A stretch of 51,279 bases of DNA. It comes from Candidatus Poribacteria bacterium (GTDB lineage: Bacteria; Poribacteria; WGA-4E; WGA-3G). A model generated the notes under the pieces. That model was not told the DNA's origin. It saw only the letters and a list, made by a program, of their open reading frames with translations, and made no database searches. The position numbers and the translations under genes are program-made. The first letter of the stretch is position 1, and each line of letters opens with the position of its first letter. This document shows, one piece after another, positions 43,629 to 51,026 of the stretch. Location: the NCBI GenBank assembly GCA_022819945.1, contig JAJEGI010000152.1, positions 1-51,279 on the forward strand, given 5' to 3'.

Positions 43629-43660
43629 ACTTTTATATTTCCTTGCGGTTCGGTGAGGTT
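43629..43660 (-). repeat. Start-proximal repeat before nuoH
   Basis: On the minus strand TCACCGAACCGCAAGG is followed by AAATATAAAAGT and the ATG of nuoH. It is the third copy of the block in this operon. Confidence 0.75.
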
Positions 43661-43730
43661 ACATTGATGAAAGAACTACCTCTCCGTAGATCCGCCCTCC
43701 ATTTCATTACGGGCTTACGTTTATTAGAAA

Positions 43731-43757
43731 CCCGTTCTTGACAACGGAAAGAACGGG
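43731..43757 (-). repeat. Hairpin element B with loop TCCGTTGTC
   Basis: On the minus strand CCCGTTCTT pairs perfectly with AAGAACGGG around TCCGTTGTC. It lies between nuoG and nuoH. The loop is identical to that of element A at 34148-34172 while the stem differs on both sides. No long T-run follows, so a terminator role is doubtful. Confidence 0.7.
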
Positions 43758-43796
43758 ACAGAAACACAATACTTAAAAAATTGCGGTACGCCCTTT

Positions 43797-45464
43797 TTAC
43801 TGCTCGTTGCCTGCTAACTTAATCCCTGCATCCGCAATATTTTGATGCGTCGCGTCGGCGTAACCGGGTACGTTCTCTGCAATCGCGAGCGCGATTTCGC
43901 CAGCGAAATGATAGTTCATCTCACCGCCCAACTGTTTAGCCAGTTGCTGCGTAATTTCCCAATCCACGCGTGCTTCACCGGGCGGATCAATTGTCTTTCG
44001 GATGCGCTGGACCCAGCCTGTTGAATTAGTAAAAGTGCCATCTTTCTCGGCGAAAGTTGTTCCTGGCAATACCACATCTGCCAATTGTGTAACCTCTGAT
44101 GGCAAAATGTCTTGCACAATCAGGAAATCGACGCTCTCTAACGCGGCTTTTTCCGCATCCCCAAGCGGGCGTTCCGGCGCGCCGCTCACGAGATAGACGA
44201 CCTTTGCACCTGAGACCTTCTCCCAAAGCGCATCGTCTTCTAAAACGACATTCCCGTTTGCAGACCCGAGTATCGTTCGCGCGCCTGCGGTATTAGGATT
44301 CTTATCCGCTTCAATTGTAAATTGTGGGAATTTGTGTTCTTCACCGGGTAGTTGCCCGAAGAGTCCCAACTGCGTTGTCTGTAGCACGTCATGCGCGAAC
44401 TGCTGCAAAACGTAGTTGTCTTCGTTCGTGGCTTGCGCGGAACCGATAACAACGATGTCTTCAGCTCCCACTTCCGATAACTGCTCCTGAATCACGGTTA
44501 GTGCATCCGCCCAATGTGTCGGCGTGAGTTCGTCATCTACGCGTTTAAGTGGAAGTTGGAGTCGGTCATCGCTGTTTACATAGTGGTAACCGAGACGACC
44601 GTCGTCACACATCCAGTGTTGGTTAATATCCTCGTGGAAACGGGGCTTAAGTCGGTAAACACCATCGGCTTTATACTCTACGGTGATATTACAACCGACA
44701 CTGCATCCTGAGCAGACACTGTTCGCCTTCTCCATAAACCACGGACGCGATTTGAATAAGAAATCTTTGCTAATCAATGCGCCGACGGGACAGATGTCAA
44801 CGACATTTCCTGCAAGTTTATTATCAAGTAACTGAATCGGAGTTCCCTCGTGGCTTCGCGGAATATCAATTTCGTCGTGGGAGCCGCGGTTAATTAAACC
44901 CAATTCACCAGTTCCAGACACCTCTTCCGCAAACCGGATACATCGAGTACAAACAACACATCTTGTCGAATAGAGGAGGACATCCGGACCTAAGTCCTTC
45001 TTGGGTGGAACATTCTTGACTTCAAGGTAACGACTCTTATCATGACCATGCCGATAACTGTAGTCTTGCAAATCGCATTCACCCGCCTGATCGCAGACAG
45101 GACAATCTAAAGGATGATGTACAAGTAGGAACTCAAGTACATCCTCTCGTGCCTTTTTGACCCGGGGACTATCTGTTTGAACGATAGCATCGTATTTCTC
45201 TTCTAATTTTCTTTCAGGTGGCGCGGAGCGGACTGTCGTTGTACACCCCGTTGCTAATTGTCGGGCTGGACCGATTGTACCTGGCGGCGCACCTGGTATG
45301 GGGCCATAAGGTTCAACGAGGCACATTCTACAGTTCGCTGGACGACTCAACCCAGGGTGATAGCAGTAGTGAGGCACCTCAATGCCGTGCTGCCGTGCTG
45401 CCTCAACTATATTCGTTCCATCTTCAACCTCTATCTCAAGGTCATTCAATTTAATTAGTGCCAT
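43797..45464 (-). CDS. nuoG: NADH-quinone oxidoreductase subunit G (short form)
   Basis: The N-terminal half carries the iron-sulfur clusters of NuoG: [2Fe-2S] in VPHYCYHPGLSRPANCRMC, the His-Cys cluster in HHPLDCPVCDQAGECDLQDY, a four-cysteine set in TRCVVCTRCIRFAEEVSGTG, and the N5-type CSGCSVGC. The C-terminal molybdopterin-like domain is short, so the protein has 555 residues against about 680-900 in many relatives. The gene ends in a normal stop and shows no frameshift. GGAG precedes the ATG. Confidence 0.95.
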   Translation of the reverse strand: MALIKLNDLEIEVEDGTNIVEAARQHGIEVPHYCYHPGLSRPANCRMCLVEPYGPIPGAPPGTIGPARQLATGCTTTVRSAPPERKLEEKYDAIVQTDSPRVKKAREDVLEFLLVHHPLDCPVCDQAGECDLQDYSYRHGHDKSRYLEVKNVPPKKDLGPDVLLYSTRCVVCTRCIRFAEEVSGTGELGLINRGSHDEIDIPRSHEGTPIQLLDNKLAGNVVDICPVGALISKDFLFKSRPWFMEKANSVCSGCSVGCNITVEYKADGVYRLKPRFHEDINQHWMCDDGRLGYHYVNSDDRLQLPLKRVDDELTPTHWADALTVIQEQLSEVGAEDIVVIGSAQATNEDNYVLQQFAHDVLQTTQLGLFGQLPGEEHKFPQFTIEADKNPNTAGARTILGSANGNVVLEDDALWEKVSGAKVVYLVSGAPERPLGDAEKAALESVDFLIVQDILPSEVTQLADVVLPGTTFAEKDGTFTNSTGWVQRIRKTIDPPGEARVDWEITQQLAKQLGGEMNYHFAGEIALAIAENVPGYADATHQNIADAGIKLAGNEQ

Positions 45465-45507
45465 AAATTTACTCCAATGTATTCCTACCAGGGAAATTAC
45501 GCTTACG

Positions 45508-45918
45508 TCAACTTAACAATTTTTCAAGTGACTCAACTTTCTCGCGCAACGCCTGAATCTCTATGGCTTGTGCTTTTATGGTATCGTCTTGCTGTGTGCG
45601 GCTGTTCTGCTGATAAGCGATGAAGGCTAATGGCACACCGACAAAGGCTATAAGCGCGCCAATGAGTGTTATTATTAATGTCCCTTGGAAGTCTAACCTT
45701 TTGCTCTGCTCTGTCATACGCTTTTCTAAATGCGCCTCAGTCTGGGCGATGCGCTTTTCTAAATGCGTCTCAGTTTCGGTGATGCGCTTTTCTAAACGCC
45801 CCTCGGCTTCGTTAACAATCTGCCGGATCTTCTCTAAGTCTTCAACACTCAGTTCGGCAGTCGCGACAGCGCTTAGGCATAAAAGTCCCACAATGGCAAA
45901 AAACAAGGTTTTCATCAT
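45508..45918 (-). CDS. Coiled-coil membrane protein with 11-residue repeats
   Basis: A signal peptide (MMKTLFFAIVGLLCLSAVATAE) is followed by a coiled coil with three tandem 11-residue units (RLEKRITETET, HLEKRIAQTEA, HLEKRMTEQSK), a membrane segment (LIITLIGALIAFVGVPLAFIAY) and a second coiled coil at the C-terminus. The DNA repeat unit is 33 bases and nearly identical between copies. I recognise no family. It lies between nuoF and nuoG in the same direction, with AAGGAA before the start. It may brace a membrane complex, but nothing proves a link to complex I. Confidence 0.7.
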   Translation of the reverse strand: MMKTLFFAIVGLLCLSAVATAELSVEDLEKIRQIVNEAEGRLEKRITETETHLEKRIAQTEAHLEKRMTEQSKRLDFQGTLIITLIGALIAFVGVPLAFIAYQQNSRTQQDDTIKAQAIEIQALREKVESLEKLLS

Positions 45919-45963
45919 AGATGTTCCTTTCGGCTATCAGCTTCCAGCGTTCTGAGGTCGGTC

Positions 45964-47439
45964 TTATAGGTCAGCGAACTCTTTTGGAATAAATCGCTGT
46001 TGATACGCGTAATTTTCCTCCGGTGGGACAGTTGCCTCGGCAACAGGCAGGGTAACCAGTTTACCTTCGCGGATAGCGGCTTCAAATTCAGGACGGAACT
46101 TGCGCATATAACTCACAGCGGGCCACGAGACAGCTATACCAAAGACGCAAATTGTATTCCATGTCATCGTATCCACATTCGCGATGTTGTTAGCGACACT
46201 CTCTAACAGATCAAGGTCTTCATAGATTTCTTCTGTTTCGCCAGTATCGCCCCATCTACCGTTTTCGGCGACACCGAATTTGGGACGTGTAATAGTCTCT
46301 TTTCGTCCATCCCCATCGGCAATGCGTTGAACAATATCACGCACCCACGGTGTACCCCAGCGACACGGCGTGCACTGTCCACACGACTCATGTGCATAGA
46401 ATTTCATGATATTGAGTAAGCAGTCAACGATATTCCGGGTCTCGTTCATGACGATGATACCGCCGGAACCGAGCATAGACTTGGCGAGTGTCAGTGAGGT
46501 AAAATCGAGTCGTGTGTCCAACTCATAGTGCGTTAGAATTGGCGCAGAACTACCACCAGGAATAACTGCTTTTACCTCTTCGCCGCGCAAACCGCCTGCG
46601 ACCTCAATGAGCTCTGTGCATGTCAAGCCGAGGTCAAGTTCATAAACCCCAGGTTCGTTGACATCGCCGCTGATGCAGTAGAGTTTCGTCCCCGTATTGG
46701 CATCAGGTTTCGGCGGATCAAACCGCGTATCGGCATACGTCGGTCCCATCTGGGTGTACCATTCGACACCGTTGCCAACAATGAAAGGTAGGTTACACAA
46801 CGTTTCGACATTCTGGACGACTGTCGGTTTACGGAACACACCTTCAACAGCGGGGAACGGTGGTTTGTTGCGAGGCTGTCCACGTTTACCTTCAAGCGAT
46901 TCAATTAACCCCGTCTCCTCACCACAAATATAGGCACCCGCACCGGGGTGTGTGTAGATGTCAATGTTGAGTCCAGTGCCGCGGACATCTTTGCCGAGGT
47001 AACCTTTCTCGTAAGCCTCCTTGATGGCAGCATCTAACATCTTTTTACCGAGCGTAAATTCACCACGAATGTAGACATAAGTCGTCTCAATACCCATTGC
47101 ATAGCAACAGATCAGAATGCCTTCAATCAGCAGATGTGGATTCTTCTCCAAGACGTAACGATTACTGAATGTCCCCGGTTCGCTTTCGTCAGCGTTGCAA
47201 CAGAGGTAGCGCGGCTCAATATCTCTTGGAACAAAACTCCATTTTTCGCCCGTAGAAAAACCGGCACCGCCTCTGCCTTTCAATCCTGAATCCAACACCA
47301 TTTTGGCGATCTCTTCAGGTTGATATTCTGCAATTGCCTTTTCAAAACGGGTGTAGCCGTCATATTGTCGAAAAACATCGAACGTGTTAATATCAGGCAC
47401 ATCCAGATGCTCGTAGAGAATCCTTCTTTCTTCAACCAT
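45964..47439 (-). CDS. nuoF: NADH-quinone oxidoreductase subunit F
   Basis: NuoF binds NADH and FMN and holds one [4Fe-4S] cluster. Visible blocks are GLKGRGGAGFSTGEKWSFVP, CNADESEPGTFSNRYVLEKN, GAGAYICGEETGLIESLEGK and the cluster motif ESCGQCTPCRWG. At 491 residues it is some 50 longer than usual, partly because of an acidic stretch (FGVAENGRWGDTGETEEIYED) before the C-terminal helices. GAGGAG precedes the ATG. Confidence 0.97.
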   Translation of the reverse strand: MVEERRILYEHLDVPDINTFDVFRQYDGYTRFEKAIAEYQPEEIAKMVLDSGLKGRGGAGFSTGEKWSFVPRDIEPRYLCCNADESEPGTFSNRYVLEKNPHLLIEGILICCYAMGIETTYVYIRGEFTLGKKMLDAAIKEAYEKGYLGKDVRGTGLNIDIYTHPGAGAYICGEETGLIESLEGKRGQPRNKPPFPAVEGVFRKPTVVQNVETLCNLPFIVGNGVEWYTQMGPTYADTRFDPPKPDANTGTKLYCISGDVNEPGVYELDLGLTCTELIEVAGGLRGEEVKAVIPGGSSAPILTHYELDTRLDFTSLTLAKSMLGSGGIIVMNETRNIVDCLLNIMKFYAHESCGQCTPCRWGTPWVRDIVQRIADGDGRKETITRPKFGVAENGRWGDTGETEEIYEDLDLLESVANNIANVDTMTWNTICVFGIAVSWPAVSYMRKFRPEFEAAIREGKLVTLPVAEATVPPEENYAYQQRFIPKEFADL

Positions 47440-47480
47440 ACATACTCCTCTACAAATTATCTACTTTAGTATAGCAAGTT

Positions 47481-48005
47481 TTAGCTTGCAAGCTTCGCTA
47501 AAAGCTCATCAACCTTTTCCGGGGTTAGATTCTTATAGAGATCATCGTTAATCATGATAACAGGTGCGACATCGCATGAAGCGAGGCATTCTACTTTCAT
47601 GAGCGTGAACTTACCATCAGCAGTTGTGCCTTTCGCGAGATTCGTTTCGGAAGCGATATCCGTGTCGAGTTTTGCTTTGAGATGATCCAGAACCACCTTG
47701 CAATCCCGTAATGCACAAGGGAGCGTATGGCATACCCGAATGACGTACTCGCCTACCGGTTCTTCAAAGAACATCGGATAGAAAGTGACGACATCCTTAA
47801 CCTTCATCACGGTGACTTCAAGTTGCTCCGCAACATACTTCATGACAGCAGGTGTGATATAGCCTGCCTGTTTCTGTGCGATATGAAGTGTCGGCAGCAT
47901 CGCCGCTTCCTTGATAGGATACCGCCCTATCAACTCGTCGAATTCACGTTGATTTTCTTCGTTAAACGCGAAAGGCGTTTCAATTTGAACAAGTTCATCT
48001 GACAT
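47481..48005 (-). CDS. nuoE: NADH-quinone oxidoreductase subunit E
   Basis: A thioredoxin-like ferredoxin fold of 174 residues carries the [2Fe-2S] ligands in CHTLPC (C-x4-C) and CLASC (C-x3-C). The N-terminal helical part (LPTLHIAQKQAGYITPAVMK) is typical. It is the first gene of the nuo operon in this window and lies 41 bases before nuoF. NuoE accepts electrons in the peripheral arm of complex I. Confidence 0.95.
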   Translation of the reverse strand: MSDELVQIETPFAFNEENQREFDELIGRYPIKEAAMLPTLHIAQKQAGYITPAVMKYVAEQLEVTVMKVKDVVTFYPMFFEEPVGEYVIRVCHTLPCALRDCKVVLDHLKAKLDTDIASETNLAKGTTADGKFTLMKVECLASCDVAPVIMINDDLYKNLTPEKVDELLAKLAS

Positions 48006-48107
48006 CTATATTTTCCCTCAAACCGACACCGAATCCACGTTTAGCACTCGTTAGGTTTCGCTATATCTAGACAAATGAACACTGAATGCAGGACTTCACA
48101 TGCCAAG

Positions 48108-48135
48108 AGGATAACACTTTGTCTTGACCGCTCAA
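48108..48135 (-). promoter_or_regulatory. Possible promoter of the nuo operon
   Basis: On the minus strand TTGAGC (48130-48135) and TATCCT (48108-48113) are spaced by 16 bases, about 100 bases before nuoE. The boxes are moderate matches, so this is tentative. Confidence 0.4.
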
Positions 48136-48187
48136 CTCAACTTGCTAATCTGTAGTTTCGGGTTTTTTATTTTTAACACTCTTATGT

Positions 48188-48523
48188 CTATAGCGGTTGA
48201 TCTAGTATCTGCGCTATTGCTTGTAGTTTTCGTTCACACTTCTCCAACTTTACCCGCAGGAATAAACGTTCACCTTCGATAAGTCCATATCTACCCTGTC
48301 CTAGGCGTTCTATTTGACTATCTTCTATCATCCGGCCTAATCTACTACTCACCGACTGTGGAATACTGTTATTATCAGGAAACATTTCTTGTAGCCTATT
48401 CCCAAAATTATTAGTTATGTCCTGCTGTCTGAATTCTATTGATCCTGATAAATCATTCGCTAAAAACTCAACGATACAGTCTTCGACTGCGGATAGCCAT
48501 TCAGGTCTATCTTGGTTATTCAT
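48188..48523 (-). CDS. Small hypothetical protein
   Basis: The start is placed at 48523, with AAGGTG 9 bases upstream. The 111 residues are soluble and helical, starting MNNQDRPEWLSAVEDCIVEF. The middle part (EFRQQDITNNFGNRLQEMFP, then SVSSRLGRMIEDSQIERLGQGRYGL) has the rhythm of a winged-helix DNA-binding domain, ending in a short beta wing (GRYGLIEGE). The last 30 residues form a basic helix. I recognise no named family. A DNA-binding role is only suggested. Confidence 0.55.
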   Translation of the reverse strand: MNNQDRPEWLSAVEDCIVEFLANDLSGSIEFRQQDITNNFGNRLQEMFPDNNSIPQSVSSRLGRMIEDSQIERLGQGRYGLIEGERLFLRVKLEKCERKLQAIAQILDQPL

Positions 48524-48656
48524 TATAGAAACACCTTCTTTATAATAAAGCATTGGGTTCACTGCATTCAACCCAACCTACCTGACTTTAGGAGAGTAGG
48601 TATGCTGCGACCAAACATACGATCAAAAAACCAAACAACCGTAAGTCATAGAACGC

Positions 48657-48887
48657 TCATTCTGTCGCTATGAATGCCTCTTGTGCTTTGGGAGGCAATT
48701 CAACAAAAACGAAATAAGATTCAGGATATAAGTAGTCCTCCTGAGATTCATCGACAACGCGGAGATACCCTTCACGAGCCGCTTCTTCATCAGGCAGAAT
48801 TTGGTAGAATTTTCGTTTCTCTACGTCTTCACAACCGTTGTTTTCGATGCAAAGCGAAAATTGGATTTCTGATAGTTTTTTCTTCAT
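48657..48887 (-). CDS. Small conserved protein with a DESxEDYLYP motif
   Basis: This 76-residue protein has a pattern I have seen in small proteins of several phyla: a leading beta strand with CIENNGCEDVEKRKFYQILP, then DEEAAREGYLRVVDESQEDY and LYPESYFVFVELPP. No membrane segment or catalytic motif is present. The function is unknown. It resembles proteins often found beside toxin-antitoxin or small defence genes, but that link is weak. Confidence 0.6.
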   Translation of the reverse strand: MKKKLSEIQFSLCIENNGCEDVEKRKFYQILPDEEAAREGYLRVVDESQEDYLYPESYFVFVELPPKAQEAFIATE

Positions 48888-48974
48888 AATTTTAGTCCAG
48901 AAATCGCTTGATTTTCATCTTTTTTCTACCAATTCCCTGCACTTCGGACCAATTTTTTTATTATAAATTTCCTT

Positions 48975-49502
48975 CTACGGCACACTGCCGGTAGCGTTTC
49001 CTGATCTGTCTTTTGTTTTTATCCATCCACCGCCCCCGGTGTGGACGCTGAATTCTCCAACTTGTTGGGCATTGCTGTTATAGATCGCAACAGCACCACC
49101 GTATGGGTGGGTTCCTAAAATGACCCCACCTTTATTATTATCTTTACTGCTAACGTTCACGAGACCACCATATTCATTGATAGATAATTGTACTACACCT
49201 TTATCCTTACCGTAAACGGACAAAACTCCACCTTCATTATTAGTATTCAAAATAACAGCACCTTTATCTTCATCATCCCAAATGACTACGGTCCCACCTC
49301 CAAAAGCTGTTGACAAAACCACCTTGTTATTACCTTGCTCATCCGTAATCTGTAACTTCCGACAGACAATTTCATCTACCACTAGTGGTCCTGCATTCTG
49401 TGCATTGACAGACGCGTTGTGCATCTCTGCAAGTGTCCAACTGATAAGAGTTATAAATGCACCAATACCCATATACATACAACGTTCTAATTGCTTTTTC
49501 AT
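48975..49502 (-). CDS. Exported glycine-rich beta-repeat protein, second copy
   Basis: After a signal anchor (MKKQLERCMYMGIGAFITLI) and the block IVCRKLQITDEQGN there are four repeats of 21-23 residues, each starting with GG (near residues 69, 91, 112 and 135) and patterned as GGxVxVxxxDxxKGxVxL. The end GGGGWIKTKDRSGNATG matches the paralogue at 14046-14717. Such repeats suggest a beta-roll or beta-helix. The ribosome site is GAGGGAAA. The function is unknown. It is shorter than its paralogue by about 50 residues. Confidence 0.65.
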   Translation of the reverse strand: MKKQLERCMYMGIGAFITLISWTLAEMHNASVNAQNAGPLVVDEIVCRKLQITDEQGNNKVVLSTAFGGGTVVIWDDEDKGAVILNTNNEGGVLSVYGKDKGVVQLSINEYGGLVNVSSKDNNKGGVILGTHPYGGAVAIYNSNAQQVGEFSVHTGGGGWIKTKDRSGNATGSVP

Positions 49503-49524
49503 ATTGTAATTTCCCTCATCTATC

Positions 49525-49540
49525 GTAGATTTTGGAATTA
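49525..49540. repeat. Short dispersed sequence GTAGATTTTGGAATTA
   Basis: The same 16 bases occur at 14917-14932. Both copies lie upstream of paralogous exported beta-repeat genes, at 23 and 200 bases from their starts, so they may be either a dispersed repeat or a trace of gene duplication. Confidence 0.45.
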
Positions 49541-49638
49541 ATTAGACATTCTGAATTTTCGATTGTGCTAATGATTTCAAAAGGCATTGGTTATAAATGG
49601 ACTTTGCAGATAATCGTCCACTTCTTTTCCACATTGGA

Positions 49639-50451
49639 TTACCTAAATATATCTTTAAACATGCTGAAAACTGATTTTGACTGCGCTTCTAATTCCCGAA
49701 AGCAAGGTGGACAAAGGAAACATTTATTTTCTGCTATTGTAACCAGAACTTTCATAGCGTCTTTAAATTTTAATTCTACTATATCACATCGTTCTATACC
49801 ATGTATGCGAGATGCTTGACATCTCCATTCGGAATCCATCGAAAAGCCTCTTTCTTGGCATGCACATGTTTCAACATTACGATAAAGTGATCTATGACAG
49901 TTATTACATATTACACCGGCCTCATGTGCAGCGTTTACCAAAGCTGTCAACTGCTTATATTTCATGTGATTTTCTCCCTTCACTTCTTTCTGACAAATAA
50001 GTGATCGAACTCTGTCTGGCCCTTTCGTGGCATAAACAAGGTCAAAACTAATCTGATCAATTTTGCCAAGAAACGCTAGTAAACAATGTTGGCAAATCAA
50101 GCTTCTGCGTTGTAAATCAGCAATAGCATGTTCAACATCAGCATCGCTCTGCCCTAAAATCGACAGAGTTATAAATGATGTTGTGCATCTCTGACAGCTA
50201 ATACCGTATTTTTGAAGAATACTCGGCAATTCAGAGGATACTGAATGCTGTTGAGGCAACAAATGAGGCGTAGTAACGCCACACGGTTCAGAACATAATA
50301 CACCATAATGATAAAGTAACTTTATGAGTTCATCAAAAGTCAGTGGAGGTCCGATAATATCGGCAACGGTATAGGAGATTCGACATTTATCACATAGATC
50401 AGCGTTCTCAAAAGGATCTCCTAAAAACAACCTTACTAATCTTTTAAACAC
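49639..50451 (-). CDS. Unknown protein made of about 33-residue CxxC modules
   Basis: This 270-residue protein has no signal peptide or membrane segment. Cysteine pairs recur with a period near 33 residues: C20/C23 (LCDKC), C53/C57 (LCSEPC), C86/C89 (SCQRC), C120/C123 (ICQHC), C153 (ICQKE, second Cys lost) and C182/C185 (ICNNC). A last set (C244, C247, C250) closes the protein. Each unit is a helix followed by a G(V/I)xCxxC turn, so it is probably a tandem array of zinc or metal knuckles. I recognise no family. The start is GTG at 50451 with a weak ribosome site. Confidence 0.65.
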   Translation of the reverse strand: MFKRLVRLFLGDPFENADLCDKCRISYTVADIIGPPLTFDELIKLLYHYGVLCSEPCGVTTPHLLPQQHSVSSELPSILQKYGISCQRCTTSFITLSILGQSDADVEHAIADLQRRSLICQHCLLAFLGKIDQISFDLVYATKGPDRVRSLICQKEVKGENHMKYKQLTALVNAAHEAGVICNNCHRSLYRNVETCACQERGFSMDSEWRCQASRIHGIERCDIVELKFKDAMKVLVTIAENKCFLCPPCFRELEAQSKSVFSMFKDIFR

Positions 50452-50559
50452 GGGAAACTTCTATTGCCTCCAGTTGCCTTATGCTACAATCTTTCAGGGA
50501 CGCAGCGTGTAATAATTGTTGTTCTGAAGTTTTTGCACTTTGCACATTAGTACAAACTG

Positions 50560-50766
50560 CTACAATTCATTTTCTTCAATTCCACTGATTTTCATAAAAT
50601 GTCTCTGCAACCCGCGTTTGAGTGTTTTATTACCGTGGACAGGCACGACTATCCGCTCCGGAACGCCATCTTTAGCATAAATGTGATGGCTGCCTTTAAT
50701 TCGCTTTAACTGCCAATTGTGCTTTTCTAATAAACGGCAAAACGCTTTACCCGTTAACGCTTTCAA
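50560..50766 (-). CDS. hicA: HicA-type mRNA interferase toxin
   Basis: The 68 residues have the HicA/YcfA fold pattern: LTGKAFCRLLEKHNWQLKRI, then KGSHHIYAKDG with the catalytic His in GSHH, and VVPVHGNKTLKRGLQRHFMK. HicA cleaves mRNA and is neutralised by HicB. The start is TTG, overlapping the hicB stop as TTGA. The gene pair is complete. Confidence 0.88.
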   Translation of the reverse strand: MKALTGKAFCRLLEKHNWQLKRIKGSHHIYAKDGVPERIVVPVHGNKTLKRGLQRHFMKISGIEENEL

Positions 50767-50966
50767 ACAGCTATCTCCATCACTCTATCATTTTCCGTGA
50801 TTTCTATAGTGTTAACATCTACGGATAAAAACCCTTCAATTGCTTCATAAATGTTTTCAAGCAATTCTTCAAAAGTGTCGCCTTGTGTGGCACAACCGGC
50901 GAGTGATGGCACTTCGGCCCAATATCCGCCTTCCTCAGCTTTGTGGATAACAACTTTTAACCTCAT
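50763..50966 (-). CDS. hicB: HicB-type antitoxin
   Basis: The protein is the partially degraded RNase-H-like HicB domain: MRLKVVIHKAEEGGYWAEVP, then SLAGCATQGDTFEELLENIY. It lacks the C-terminal DNA-binding domain found in longer HicB proteins, so autoregulation may depend on another factor. I use the ATG at 50966 because relatives begin MRLKVVIH; an upstream in-frame ATG at 50981 directly follows AAAGG and is less likely. It precedes hicA, the antitoxin-first order. Confidence 0.85.
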   Translation of the reverse strand: MRLKVVIHKAEEGGYWAEVPSLAGCATQGDTFEELLENIYEAIEGFLSVDVNTIEITENDRVMEIAV

Positions 50967-51026
50967 GGAATTTAATGCCATCCTTTCAAAATTACTTTAT
51001 CTATTTTTGTGAGAAAGTTCCCAAAA

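Noticed and set aside
43731..43757. Hairpin between nuoG and nuoH as a terminator splitting the operon
   Set aside because: On the minus strand it is followed by TTTCTAATAA rather than a long T-run, and nuoH follows with its own ribosome site.
43797..45464. NuoG as a truncated or frameshifted pseudogene because of its short length
   Set aside because: The frame is intact, all iron-sulfur motifs are present and the neighbours are normally spaced; short NuoG forms exist.
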